A stretch of 33,282 bases of DNA from Gloeopeniophorella convolvens. Its lineage: Eukaryota > Basidiomycota > Agaricomycetes > Russulales. The position numbers and the translations under genes were made by a program. The notes below the pieces were generated by a model. That model had not been told where the DNA came from, made no database searches, and saw only the letters and a list, made by a program, of their open reading frames with translations. Within the stretch, counting starts at the first letter, position 1, and the number at the start of each line of letters is the position of its first letter. Location of the stretch: contig WTXD01000132.1 in assembly GCA_022496205.1 (NCBI GenBank), forward strand, positions 1 through 33,282. The letters run 5' to 3'. Positions 19,002-27,345 of this stretch are shown piece after piece.

Positions 19002-19690
19002 GTAGAGCGATCCTTACTCGAGCGGTCTTCAGCACCGATGTACTAGTACGACTCTCCTATGCCGAAAATGCGATCAGAGTTCCCCTTTACATCCGAAGTG
19101 CGCATAAAAGGATCGACGACAAGGCCCTGGTCGACAGCGGGGCCACCGATAACATCATTGACTGGAAGGTCGTAAAGCAGCACGGCCTCCAGGTAAAACG
19201 ACTCCTCCATCCTCGCATCATTCGAAACGCAGATGGAACCCGAAACCGATCCGGTGACATCACGCATTACACCGAATTTGACGTATCAGCTGGAGGAAAA
19301 ACACATTCCCAGCGTTTCTACATTTCCAGCATCGGAGGAGAACGTATTATCCTCGGATTTCCCTGGCTACGATTGTTCCAACCCCCGATCTTGTGGGGCG
19401 AACGACGAGTAGCAGACGACTTTCACCCCATCACTCTCTCTACGTCGAACACGTCCTTGTGGAAACCCACACCTACGAAGTTCAGAGCAGGAGCGCGTGT
19501 ATCGAATGTCCGTTCCCTAGAGGAATGGGAAGAAGAAGCACGCTCCCACGTACGACTCTATCTTGCTGGAGTAGAACCTCTGCATATAGGACCAGAGGAC
19601 GAGATCTATTTCGGCTCTCCGCCGGAGCTTGTCGACGAGGTTCGCCTCTTCCGAGTCACCAGGCGCAGCAGCTTGCAGAAGCTGCTATAG
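18998..19690 (+). CDS. Gypsy-2 protease and linker
   Basis: This is an open 230-codon stretch that overlaps the Gag stop in the -1 frame. ALVDSGATDNIID is the aspartic protease active site and GGERIILGFPWL the ILG motif. Here the CGA codon that became TGA in Gypsy-1 is intact. The last 100 residues are the protease-RT linker (NVRSLEEWEEEARSHVRLYL, GPEDEIYFGSPPELVDEVRL). A stop at 19690 precedes a frameshifted RT start. The protease would be produced as Gag-Pol after a frame change at the overlap. It is complete as a domain, but the element as a whole is broken. Confidence 0.8.
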   Translation: MSRAILTRAVFSTDVLVRLSYAENAIRVPLYIRSAHKRIDDKALVDSGATDNIIDWKVVKQHGLQVKRLLHPRIIRNADGTRNRSGDITHYTEFDVSAGGKTHSQRFYISSIGGERIILGFPWLRLFQPPILWGERRVADDFHPITLSTSNTSLWKPTPTKFRAGARVSNVRSLEEWEEEARSHVRLYLAGVEPLHIGPEDEIYFGSPPELVDEVRLFRVTRRSSLQKLL

Positions 19691-19959
19691 ACCCAACAAG
19701 GTCAAAGCCGATCCTATCCCCCGCACTACCGACGTTTCGACAAGGTGTTCAGCGAGAAGCAGCGCAGAGGTTCCCCGAGTCGCGACCATGGGATCACCCA
19801 TCGACTTGAAGGACGACGCGCCAGCCTCGTTGCCTTGTAAAATCTACCCCTGTCTCCTTCGAACAGACGCACTAGAGTCCTTCCTGGACGAGCATCTAAA
19901 GAAAGGATATATCGACCATCGAACTCCAAACGCTTCTCCTTCTTCTTTGAAAAAGAAGG
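19691..19959 (+). pseudogene. Gypsy-2 reverse transcriptase, N-terminal remnant
   Basis: This is a short frameshifted remnant of RT corresponding to the start of the Gypsy-1 RT. AAQRFPESRPWDH-like sequence appears near 19760, then IDLKDDAPASLPCKIYP and LESFLDEHLKKGYI. It stops at GAAAAAGAAGG, where the Copia LTR starts. None of the catalytic motifs is present. Confidence 0.8.
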
Positions 19960-20320
19960 TGTTGAAGCGCAGCAAGGGTGGAGTGACAACTGAAGGACAC
20001 AAGTGACGCTCAGTCAGAGAAGGTCAAAAGACTGAGGCTACAAGGCGAAGAAAGAGGTCCTTTATACAGTAAGGAGCGACAATAGCATGTGATAAACACT
20101 GCTTAGAAAGCCTAGGAGACCCACATGAAACGGAGAAAGGTGGGTACCGGAGTACAAGTGGGTCATGGAATGCCCTAGAAGAGTCCAGAATATGGAAACG
20201 AATGTGGGGCTGAATACAGCCTTAAGTCTAGAACGTTATGTACACAAGATAAGATAGTCCTTGATCATTAGGTCCATATCTAATCTAATCAGAGCCGCCA
20301 GGACACTGTCCGTCTCAACA
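19960..20320 (-). repeat. 3' LTR of the Copia element
   Basis: This is a 361-bp LTR, plus strand TGTTGAAGCGC to CGTCTCAACA. Compared with the 480-bp solo copy it has lost about 120 bp between the two AAGGTCAAAAGACT repeats. A TATAAAG promoter core is kept on the minus strand near 20065. Confidence 0.93.
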
Positions 20321-20331
20321 TCCCCCCGTGA
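20321..20331 (-). promoter_or_regulatory. Polypurine tract of the Copia element
   Basis: On the minus strand TCACGGGGGGA runs directly into the 3' LTR start TGTTGAG. This is the classical plus-strand primer position, about 20 nt after the pol stop codon. Confidence 0.8.
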
Positions 20332-20351
20332 TCAAGACATCCATCATCCTA

Positions 20352-21859
20352 CTAAACCCATTTGCCCAGAGAGCAGGGAGTGGCGCGATTTGGCAAGTGA
20401 TTTGTTAAGCCATCTGCTACCATGTCCTCTGTCTTGGTGCGAACCAGATCTACGACGTTGTTTTGAACATACTCGCGGATCTTGTGGTGCTTTAGCTGGA
20501 TATGTTTGGATCTCCTGCCAGTAACTGGATTGCTGGCGAGGTCGACTGAACCTTTGTTGTCGCCGTGCAACAGGATTGGATCTTCAACATTGTATCCTAG
20601 CTCAGAGTAGAAGCTCTGATACCACGCGGCTTGGTTGCCAGCGTCGGTTAAGGCCATGTACTCGGCTTCAGTGGTGCTGAGGGCGATGGTCTTTTGCTTG
20701 CGCGAGGACCAAGAGATTGCGCCTTCTGCTAGAAGGAATACGTAGCCAGAGGTGGAACGATAGTCGTCTGGGTTGTCTCCCCAGCTTGAGTCGGAGTAAC
20801 CATAAAGTCCGACCCCATTGGCCCCATCATAGCGAATGCGATAGTTAATAGTCCCCTTGAGGTATTTGAGGACATATTTTGCAAGGCTTAGATGTTTTGG
20901 TGAGGGATTTGCTGCGTACTGGGCAAGGCGTCCCACAGCAAAGGAAATGTCCGGTCTAGTGCCAAGGTTTGCATAGAGCAAACTTCCGATGAGAGATTGA
21001 TAGTACTGTCTCTCTTCAGCGGATGCCTCCTTATCTGACTTGACAAGGTGCACTTCGGCGCCGGCAGGAAGGGGGGTGAGGTTAGGATCGGCACCATCCA
21101 GCTTGAATTGCTTCAGCTTGTGGAGGATATATCCAGACTGGTCGATCTCTAGGCGGCGTAAGGGTCGATCGCGAGTGATGCGAACCCCGAGGTAGGACTG
21201 GATTTCTCCAAGATCCGTCATCTCATAGCGCGCACTAAGAGCAGCCTTGATGCGAGTAACCTCAGATAGGGAGTTCCCCATCAAGTGATGTCGTCAACGT
21301 ATAGAATAATGATGATTTTTATATCCCCCCCACGTTGAAGATACACATAGATCCCAGCATCTGAGACCGTGCGTGTGAAGCCGAGTTCCTCAAGAACTCC
21401 ATGGAATTGCAAGTTCCATGCGCGTGAAGCTTGTTTGAGACCGTAGATTGCCTTTTTAAGGCGGCAGACCTTGTTCTCCTGGCCTGGTACTGCGAAACCT
21501 TGTGGTTGCTCCATATAGATCTCTTCATCCAGGTTGCCATGAAGGAACGCCGACTTGACGTCCATCTGGTGGATTTCCCAATCCTCTAGCGCAGCTAACG
21601 CTAGCAAGAGTCGTAGTGACTCAAATCTGGCAACTGGAGAGAAGGTTTCGTCGTAGTCTATCCCAGGGACTTGTGTAAAGCCCTTTGCCACCAACCGAGC
21701 TCGAAAGCGTCCATCTGCTTTGAGCTTGAAAACCCATTTGGATTTTACTGCTTTGCGACCTGCAGGGAGATCCATTAACTCCCATGTGCCGTTCTTGGCA
21801 AGAGCGTCCATTTCATATTGGCACGCTTCAGTCCATTCCTCCGCGTTTTCAGACCGCAT
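20352..21859 (-). pseudogene. Copia reverse transcriptase and RNase H
   Basis: This is the C-terminal half of Copia pol. RT (21859-21281) shows the typical WTEACQYEMDALAKNGTWEL, KSKWVFKLKADG, RARLVAKGFTQVPGIDY, METFSPVAR-like DETFSPVARFESLR, QMDVKSAFLHGNLDEEIYM, and catalytic LYVDDIT. A one-base loss right after the YVDD box shifts the frame. The chain resumes at 21284 with MGNSLSEVTRIKAAL and MTDLGEIQSYLGVRI. RNase H follows: YGYSDSSWGDNPDDYRSTSG, KTIALSTTEAEYMALTDAG and KHIQLKHHKIREYV. It ends at 20352. Both domains copy the element RNA and degrade the template. The frameshift at the active site means it cannot make a complete RT. Confidence 0.92.
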
Positions 21860-23237
21860 TGCCTCTTTATAAGTGGCAGGATCTTCACCAATTGCAGCTG
21901 CAAGTAGCTCTGCAATTCCCAGACGTCCAGACCGGAATTCAGCGTTATCTCCAGAGTAGTACTTGGGGTTAGGACGATGCGGCGCGCAGTGCGCCGCACA
22001 GGCCGAGCCTCATCCATTTCCCTAAGTAGCCGGCTACGCTGCTCGGCATTCCCCCGCATTTGCTCAGGAGTTGGGCGGGGTGGATCTACTACTGGTGGCT
22101 GAATTATAGGTTCCAGTCTCTCCATATGTGGAGATACCACGGCTGGCCGGTGACTGGCCGTGTGGTGCGTCTTTGAGGGGTCTGAGGGACCGGTGTTTGT
22201 CTGAATAGAGGTGGAGGGGTGACAGGTCGCTGTACAATGAAGGGGTTTTCTTCCTGTTTTTCTTCCTTTGCAGGCGGATTAGGCGGCGCAGGAGAGGGAA
22301 CAGGAGGTGGTGGAGGCGGTGGATTCGCCGGTGGGATAGCAAGTTGTACCGTTGGCACTGGTAAGACAACTGGGGCTGGTTGGAGAACAGTAGAGGACGG
22401 CTCAGGCCTCTGCTTAGATGGGAATGTGCTCTCATCAAAGGTCACATCGCGGGACACTTCAATAGAGTGAGTACGTCCATTCCATAGTCGGTAGCCCTTA
22501 GAACCCGACTCGTACCCAACAAACGTGGTCTCAATCGCCTTAGCGTCGAGTTTCCTACGCTTGTCACTAGGCACATGTTTATATGCCAAGCATCCGAAGA
22601 CGCGAAAGTAAGAGACATCAGGAGTGTGACCAGCACTCCAGCGCTCAATGGGTGTGCGCCACTCAAGCGTTCTGGTAGGGGTACGGTTATAGACGTGCAC
22701 AGCAGCGCCTACCGCTAATTCCCAGAAGCCGAAAGACAGTCCAGCATGATGTAGCATGGACAGTGCCTTATCCATAATGGTGCGGTTAAACCGCTCGGCT
22801 TTACCATTCTGCTGAGGCGACCCTGGCATCGTGGTGTGATGCTCAATTCCCTTCTCCGTGAGGATCTCCTTGACAGTGCCCGACAGGTACTCGCCACCTC
22901 GGTCTGAATGCAGAGCCTTTAGCGGTTGGGCGGTTTGTGTTTCCGCCCATGCTAGGAACTTCCTGAAGGCTGCAGCAAACTGATCCTTGGTTTTAAGGTA
23001 AAAGACGACTGCATGACGCGAGTAGTCGTCTATGAAAGTGGCTGTGTACCGGCACCTTGGATGGAGTCCTTCTGCATAGGCCCCGCAAGATCGCTGTGAA
23101 CGATTTCTAGAATGCGAGAGGCCTTTTTGGAGGAGTGGGGAAGGGAAGTCGTGTGCTCTTGCCGAATTCACAAGCCGGACAAGGAGCAGAGGGCACGACT
23201 GAGCTATCAAGTGCAAGACCCTTGACAGAGTCTGCAT
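21860..23237 (-). pseudogene. Copia integrase core and Pro-rich linker
   Basis: This is the integrase catalytic region: ATFIDDYSRHAVVFYL, LHSDRGGEYLSGTVKEIL (Asp), and PGSPQQNGKAERFNRTIMD (Glu). The core is followed by RTPIERWSAGHTPDVSYFRV, FGCLAYKHVPSDKRRKL, and the conserved GYRLWNGRTHSIEVSRDVTF. A Pro-rich spacer (near 22290-22330, poly-Pro) leads to RT, with a frameshift near 22130 before REMDEARPVRRTARR. A further one-base shift near 23060 separates HSDLAGPM, holding the first Asp, from the rest. It inserts the cDNA into the genome. Confidence 0.9.
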
Positions 23238-23882
23238 GGCGCTTTAGGGTTTCATATGATACATGACCCATGCGCTGATGCCAGAGGTCCAAAGTGAGGG
23301 CAGTGGACCCAACATGTGCATTGAGGGACTGTACTGAGGCGTCTAACCAGTAAAGGTTGCCTTCTAAGTAGCCCGTTGCAACATGACTCTGGTTGACAGA
23401 GATTTTAAAGGAGCGTTCCTCAAACGTGACAGTGGCCCCCTTTTGTGCTAGAGCACGCGTAGATATAAAGCGTGTCTTGACATTTGGAATATGCAGCACA
23501 TTATTGAGGGTTATCACGGAGTTCTGCCCTGTTTTGAAGACGACGTGCCAACACCACATTGCTCGACTGTAGAGTTGTCTCCCAGGCTTATACTGCCTTT
23601 GGTGAGGGAGTAGTCTGTGAAGTCGGAGCGGTAGGGAGTGATATGGTGTGTTGCGCCAGAGTCCATCATCCAGCGGGATCGCACAGAGGCATAAAGGGAA
23701 ACGCGCAGTTCATTGTCCACCTCCTGAATAGTGGCGGTGGTAGGTACTAGTACATGCGCGTTGGCGGACTTGTTACTGTCCGCCACCTTGTTGCCCTTGG
23801 CATCCACCTTTCCATCCTCAATGTCCTTCTTCAGCTTGCGACAATCAGGGCGGATGTGACCTTTTTCTTGCAGTAGTGGCAA
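23107..23882 (-). pseudogene. Copia protease and integrase zinc-binding region
   Basis: Protease is recognised by WMMDSGATHHITPYRSDF with LGDNSTVEQCGVG. A frame change near 23520-23560 leads to VITLNNVLHIPNVKTRFIS and EGNLYWLD. The integrase zinc-binding HHCC follows as LWHQRMGHVSYETLKRHA and CPACEFGKSTRLPFP. Protease releases the mature proteins; the zinc domain folds the integrase N-terminus. The nucleocapsid knuckle lies immediately upstream. Confidence 0.88.
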
Positions 23883-24622
23883 GTCACATCCTTTTTCTTG
23901 GGTTTGTCACCCTTGCCCTTGATGGGCGCCCTGGCCGCATTGAGAGACCATTGGACTGACGGCGCGTTTCCTCATTGAGGATTGTCTGCGCAATGTTGTC
24001 GTGCTCCAGCTTTGAGGGCAAGCTGGCAGCGAGGATGGTGGAGGCCACCGTGTCGTATGACGCCGGCATGGCCTGGAGGAGGATGAGGCAGAACTGGAGG
24101 TCAGAGACCCCCATGCCCGCAGAGGTGAGGTTGTTCCTCAGCGCGTTCAGCTCATTGAGCTGAGGTGTCATTGGCTTGGAGTCGTCCAGCCGCGCTTGGG
24201 TCAAGCTGACCCAGTTGTTGAAGGCCGTAGTGGCCCCAACGCCCGCATAGGTTTCCCTAAGCTTGCCCACTTGTGAGCCACTGTAGGGTAAGTGGCGTCG
24301 CTCTCAATGGAGCTCCAGATGGTGTAGGCCATGTGGGACATAAAGTATCCCTTCATGACGCCTTGGGCCGTGTCCCAGTCTTCTTGGGTGGCATGGGACG
24401 GCATTCTTTGAGCTCCAAGAGCCCACCAAGGTTGCCATCATGAGAGGCCTTTGAACGAGGTAGACCACTCGTTCCAGTTGGAGCCCTCAAACTTGTTGCC
24501 CGGATTGGCGTGAGCTTCATGTCCTTGAGGTTAAGTTCAAGGACGAGGTGGAGGCAGGAAGGGATGCAGTTGGTGGCGCGACTGCGCAGGGAGAAAGCAG
24601 ATGGAGAGGGAGGTGTCGACAT
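23830..24622 (-). pseudogene. Copia Gag (UBN2-like) with CCHC knuckle
   Basis: The start ATG at 24622 follows ACAAC. The chain is broken by small shifts but readable: FEGSNWNEWSTSFKG near 24490, DWDTAQGVMKGYFMSHMAYT, NNWVSLTQARLDDSKPM, and LRNNLTSAGMGVSDLQFCLI with MPASYDTVASTIL and NEETRRQ. The zinc knuckle CHYCKKK-GHIRPDC near 23850-23880 is split by a one-base deletion between Lys and Gly. This is the capsid protein family of Copia elements (retrotran_gag_2/UBN2). At least three frameshifts make it nonfunctional. Confidence 0.85.
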
Positions 24623-25496
24623 GTTGTCAAAGGTGCGATGGTAAGGTCTGTTGCCGAGGAGCAGTCAGCAACAGTGCTGGTGCAGAGAAGATGTAGATGC
24701 CTCCTGCGCATGTGAACTTGTACCACTGATCATAATGACCAGTCCTCAGAGCCCATGATGTGCGACTTTGTAATGTACTTTGTAAGGTAATCCACTGTAG
24801 AGATGAGCCACCCGGCACGACCATAGAGACGGCATTGAAATAGCCCATCTATGCGCTTTGGGGGAGTCTCTACTTAAGGCCTAGATGATTGGGCCAGTGG
24901 ATAAGGGGGTCCAATTTGTTCTACATGCATGGCGCTCTGTTTCCCAATGGTCAAAGGACCTGGTACTGACGCTGGTTCATGCAGAGGTGAACTGTGAGGC
25001 TCATCCCTATGTACTACTGTATAGTAGGGTAGCGCAGTTGTAACAGGCGCAAGGTCTAGGGTGGTGTTCCCCGCCTTGTTATACACCAAAACCGCTCCCA
25101 CTTAAGGGCAGATGGCCAACCGTTCACTAGCCAAAAAGCATCACAAGGGGCTTCCCCCCTGCTTGCCTAAGGGGCCATAAGGGCCGCTCTTCTGGCTCCA
25201 CACACAGCGGCTGACTACTGCACGCTGGTGGGTTTCCCCAGGAACATGTACAGTAGTGTATAGTAAAAGTACTGTAGTGCGCACTGTGGGGTGAGGAAGC
25301 TCACTGTGGTTCTGCGTCGCCACGCTCCGTCCCACAGCTTGCAGGAAGTCTGGTTAAGACCCAAGTGCTATGCACAATCCCATGGCCTAGCCAGGAAGGA
25401 GGAAGGAAGAATGGAACAGAGGCTCGCCTTGTTGGGATAAGATGCGGTGTCTTGTCAAGGGAGCTTGTGTAAATCTTCAGTGCAAGGTATTAGGCA
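24623..25496 (-). other. Long untranslated leader of the Copia element
   Basis: About 870 bp separate the primer site from the Gag ATG, unusually long for a Copia element. No protein is recognised. Short inverted stretches occur (CTACTGTATAGTAG near 25013-25026 and a related ACTGTACATG...TAGTGTATAGTA near 25240-25265). A small non-autonomous insertion inside the leader is possible, but its borders could not be defined. Confidence 0.4.
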
Positions 25497-25508
25497 GGGC
25501 CCATAACC
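25497..25508 (-). promoter_or_regulatory. Half-tRNA primer binding site of the Copia element
   Basis: Directly inside the 5' LTR the minus strand reads GGTTATGGGCCC. Its complement GGGCCCAUAACC is the anticodon arm of eukaryotic initiator tRNA-Met, not the tRNA 3' end. Drosophila copia is known to prime from an internally cleaved initiator tRNA in this way. The match is from remembered tRNA sequence. Confidence 0.7.
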
Positions 25509-25792
25509 TGTTGAAGCGCAGCAAAGGGTGGAGTGACAACTGAAGGACACAGGTGACGCTCAGTCAGAGAAGGTCAAAAGACTAGGAGACCCACATGAAA
25601 CGGAGATAGGTGGGTACCGGAGTACAGAGTGGGTCATGGAATGCCCTAGAAGAGTCCAGAAACATGGAAACGAATGTGGGGCTGAGCACAGCCTTAAGTC
25701 TAGAACATTATGTACACAAGATAAGATAGTCCTTGATCATTAGGTCCATATCTAATCTAATCAGAGCCGCCAGGACACTGTCCGTCTCAACA
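25509..25792 (-). repeat. 5' LTR of the Copia element, promoter deleted
   Basis: This is a 284-bp LTR, plus strand TGTTGAAGCGC to CGTCTCAACA. Relative to the 3' LTR it lacks about 77 bp between CAAAAGACT and AGGAGACCCAC, the segment holding the TATA box. As the upstream LTR it should drive the element, so this copy is probably not transcribed from its own promoter. Confidence 0.9.
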
Positions 25793-26219
25793 TCGCCTTG
25801 GTCCTCACTGCGGTAGTTCCATTCTATCAAGCGTCTGCACCACTCTGACCCATTTTGTAGACCCACTGCTGCCTTGATGAGTGGGCTACTGGCGTCAAGA
25901 GCTCCGTCACCTTTGCTGCAAGTGACTATAAGCCGATCTACGTTCGGTACATGGATACGCTTGCCGGCTTCGAAGCCCACACCCAGCACAAGTCGCTCTC
26001 TGTCAAGTTGCGTCAACGTCTGCACGACAATGGCAGGTAAGTGCCCTGGCATGCTATACCGACTACATGGGTGAATTGACTGAAATGTCCAAGTGCCACG
26101 CAGGCGCACTTCCTCTCATCAGTCACAGAGTGATGCTCGACTTGCCCACGGCTGCCTTTGATGCCGCGCTGGAGGAGGAGGACTCCAACTCTGCCACCGA
26201 GTCTGAGAGTGACGAGTAG
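25793..26219 (+). pseudogene. Unrecognised host gene fragment
   Basis: Coding-like sequence sits directly against the Copia LTR. After an apparent acceptor TTTTGTAG near 25860, one frame reads CCLDEWATGVKSSVTFAASD, then KPIYVRYMDTLAGFEAHTQH and SLSVKLRQRLHDNG. A GTAAGT follows, and another frame continues ACYTDYMGELTEMSKCHAGA and ISHRVMLDLPTAAFDAALEE with an acidic Ser/Glu tail ending SESDE and TAG at 26219. The GTAAGT...CACGCAG segment looks like a 67-nt intron, but splicing there does not give the phase needed for the tail, so the gene may have decayed or be misread. The upstream exons are gone, replaced by the Copia element. I recognise no family. Confidence 0.4.
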
Positions 26220-26965
26220 ATGCACGCCTACAGCTGCTTCGAGCCTTACCCATACCCTGTATACATTGTGATCTGTGCCTTTCTAATCATCTTACTCCAC
26301 GCCTCTCTTGCAGCTTCTTACTATACGCATTGCTCCTTTTTTTCATCCATCAACGTCCTTTCATTCACTCTGCTGTCTCTGATACTCTGCGTCGCTCATT
26401 GATTTCTCTCGCTCTCGCTCTTGCTCTACATTCGTTTGGACTCTCACATAAAAAAGCATCAAGTAGATTACATTCATTAGGTAGTTCCGGCCATTGTTGC
26501 CAAAATGGACAGTTGACCGTATTGTTTCTCTGCCGTGAGCGCTGACTGCGCTTGTGTACCAAAAAGACCATACTCGTTCCTATGGTATGATGCTGACCTA
26601 GCAGATCTCCCAGGAGATCCAGGAGATCCTGACAAACCCCATTGTATCCGCATGAGGTCGACCAAAGCGAGATCTGGTTTACAGGGATCGAAGATCAGAT
26701 CCCAAAGCACGATAACAGCCAGCGAAGGTCATGCTCGGTAAGTCATAGTCTTCTTATGGACAGCCGACCAGATGTAATAGCCGGTGGGATGGCGCGTCAT
26801 GAGCCAATGGAAAGGCAGCTTGGAGAAATCGGAGTTGTCCCTAAAGCAGCCGTGGGCCAATAGGAAGATGCATGCCAAATGAGTTTGGGGGTATTTGGGC
26901 ATCCCGGTGGTGACTGTGAGCCAATAGGGGACGCGTGCAAGATGTCGGTTAGGTGATGTCTATGG
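26220..26965. other. Unassigned intergenic DNA
   Basis: Only short unsupported frames are present. A pyrimidine-rich tract lies near 26395-26430 (CTCTCGCTCTCGCTCTTGC). A minus-strand frame at 26710-26477 has no recognised relative. Confidence 0.35.
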
Positions 26966-27226
26966 AGCTACGTAGGCCACGTAGCTGGTGTAGTAAGCCT
27001 GCTACATAGGCTATGTAGCAGCAGTAGTAAGCCTGCTATATAGCCTATGTAGCAGTGGTAGTAATTTACTACAGACGCTATATAGTGCATGGTGTGATGC
27101 CGCTACAGGAGCTATATAGCACTATATAGCTCAAGCTTGGATTACAGGTACTACAGAGCCCTACATAACAGGGGGTCTACGACAGTGCTACACAGGCTAC
27201 ATGGACTACATAGTGCTATATAGCAC
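26966..27226. repeat. Cluster of palindromes built on CTATATAG / CTACATAG
   Basis: At least five hairpin-forming units occur in 260 bp. AGCTACGT-AGGCC-ACGTAGCT is at 26966-26986, CTGCTACATA-GGC-TATGTAGCAG at 26999-27021, and a near copy CTGCTATATA-GCC-TATGTAGCAG at 27033-27055. GAGCTATATAG-CA-CTATATAGCTC is at 27109-27132 and the 14-bp palindrome GTGCTATATAGCAC at 27213-27226. The second and third units lie in a direct repeat of about 34 bp that begins GTAGTAAGCCTGCTA. The cluster ends about where the Gypsy-3 remnant begins. Confidence 0.8.
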
Positions 27227-27280
27227 CCTCGTTTTTTCCTGATGTTTATCCCACGAAGCAACGAGGACGTCGCTCTTAAA

Positions 27281-27293
27281 AGGGGGGTAATTT
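27281..27293 (+). promoter_or_regulatory. AGGGGGGTAATTT motif upstream of Gypsy-3 ORF3
   Basis: AGGGGGGTAATTT is preceded by CTCTTAAA and lies about 60 nt before the ORF3 ATG at 27346. It is the same motif, at the same place, as in Gypsy-1. Its conservation against a diverged background suggests a cis function (promoter core or plus-strand primer). Confidence 0.5.
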
Positions 27294-27345
27294 CTCATCT
27301 TTTCGTCAGACTCCCCGGTCTACAACAACTCGAGCACTTCTTACC

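Larger units (their letters stand above)
16880..19959 (+). mobile_element. Gypsy-2: truncated relative of Gypsy-1
   Basis: This is a plus-strand element of the Gypsy-1 family: 5' LTR, self-priming site, Gag, protease and the first part of RT. It ends at 19959 in the RT segment corresponding to FFFVKKK of Gypsy-1, where a Copia LTR begins. The remaining RT, integrase, ORF3 and 3' LTR are absent from the window. It lies in inverted orientation to Gypsy-1, about 3.5 kb away. Confidence 0.9.
19960..25792 (-). mobile_element. Ty1/Copia element with unequal LTRs
   Basis: This is a minus-strand Copia element: 5' LTR at the right (25509-25792), primer site, long leader, Gag, protease, integrase, RT and RNase H, polypurine tract, and 3' LTR at the left (19960-20320). 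Integrase before RT defines Ty1/Copia order. Coding parts are open for long stretches but have at least four frameshifts. The LTRs are 361 and 284 bp, against about 480 bp for the solo copies. The flanks do not match: GAAGG inside Gypsy-2 on the left, TCGCC and non-Gypsy sequence on the right. Confidence 0.92.

Noticed and set aside
19960..25792. Simple insertion of a complete Copia element into Gypsy-2
   Set aside because: The flanking five bases differ (GAAGG versus TCGCC) and the right flank is not Gypsy-2 sequence.
26966..27226. CRISPR-like array
   Set aside because: The repeats are irregular palindromes without constant spacers, in a eukaryotic context.
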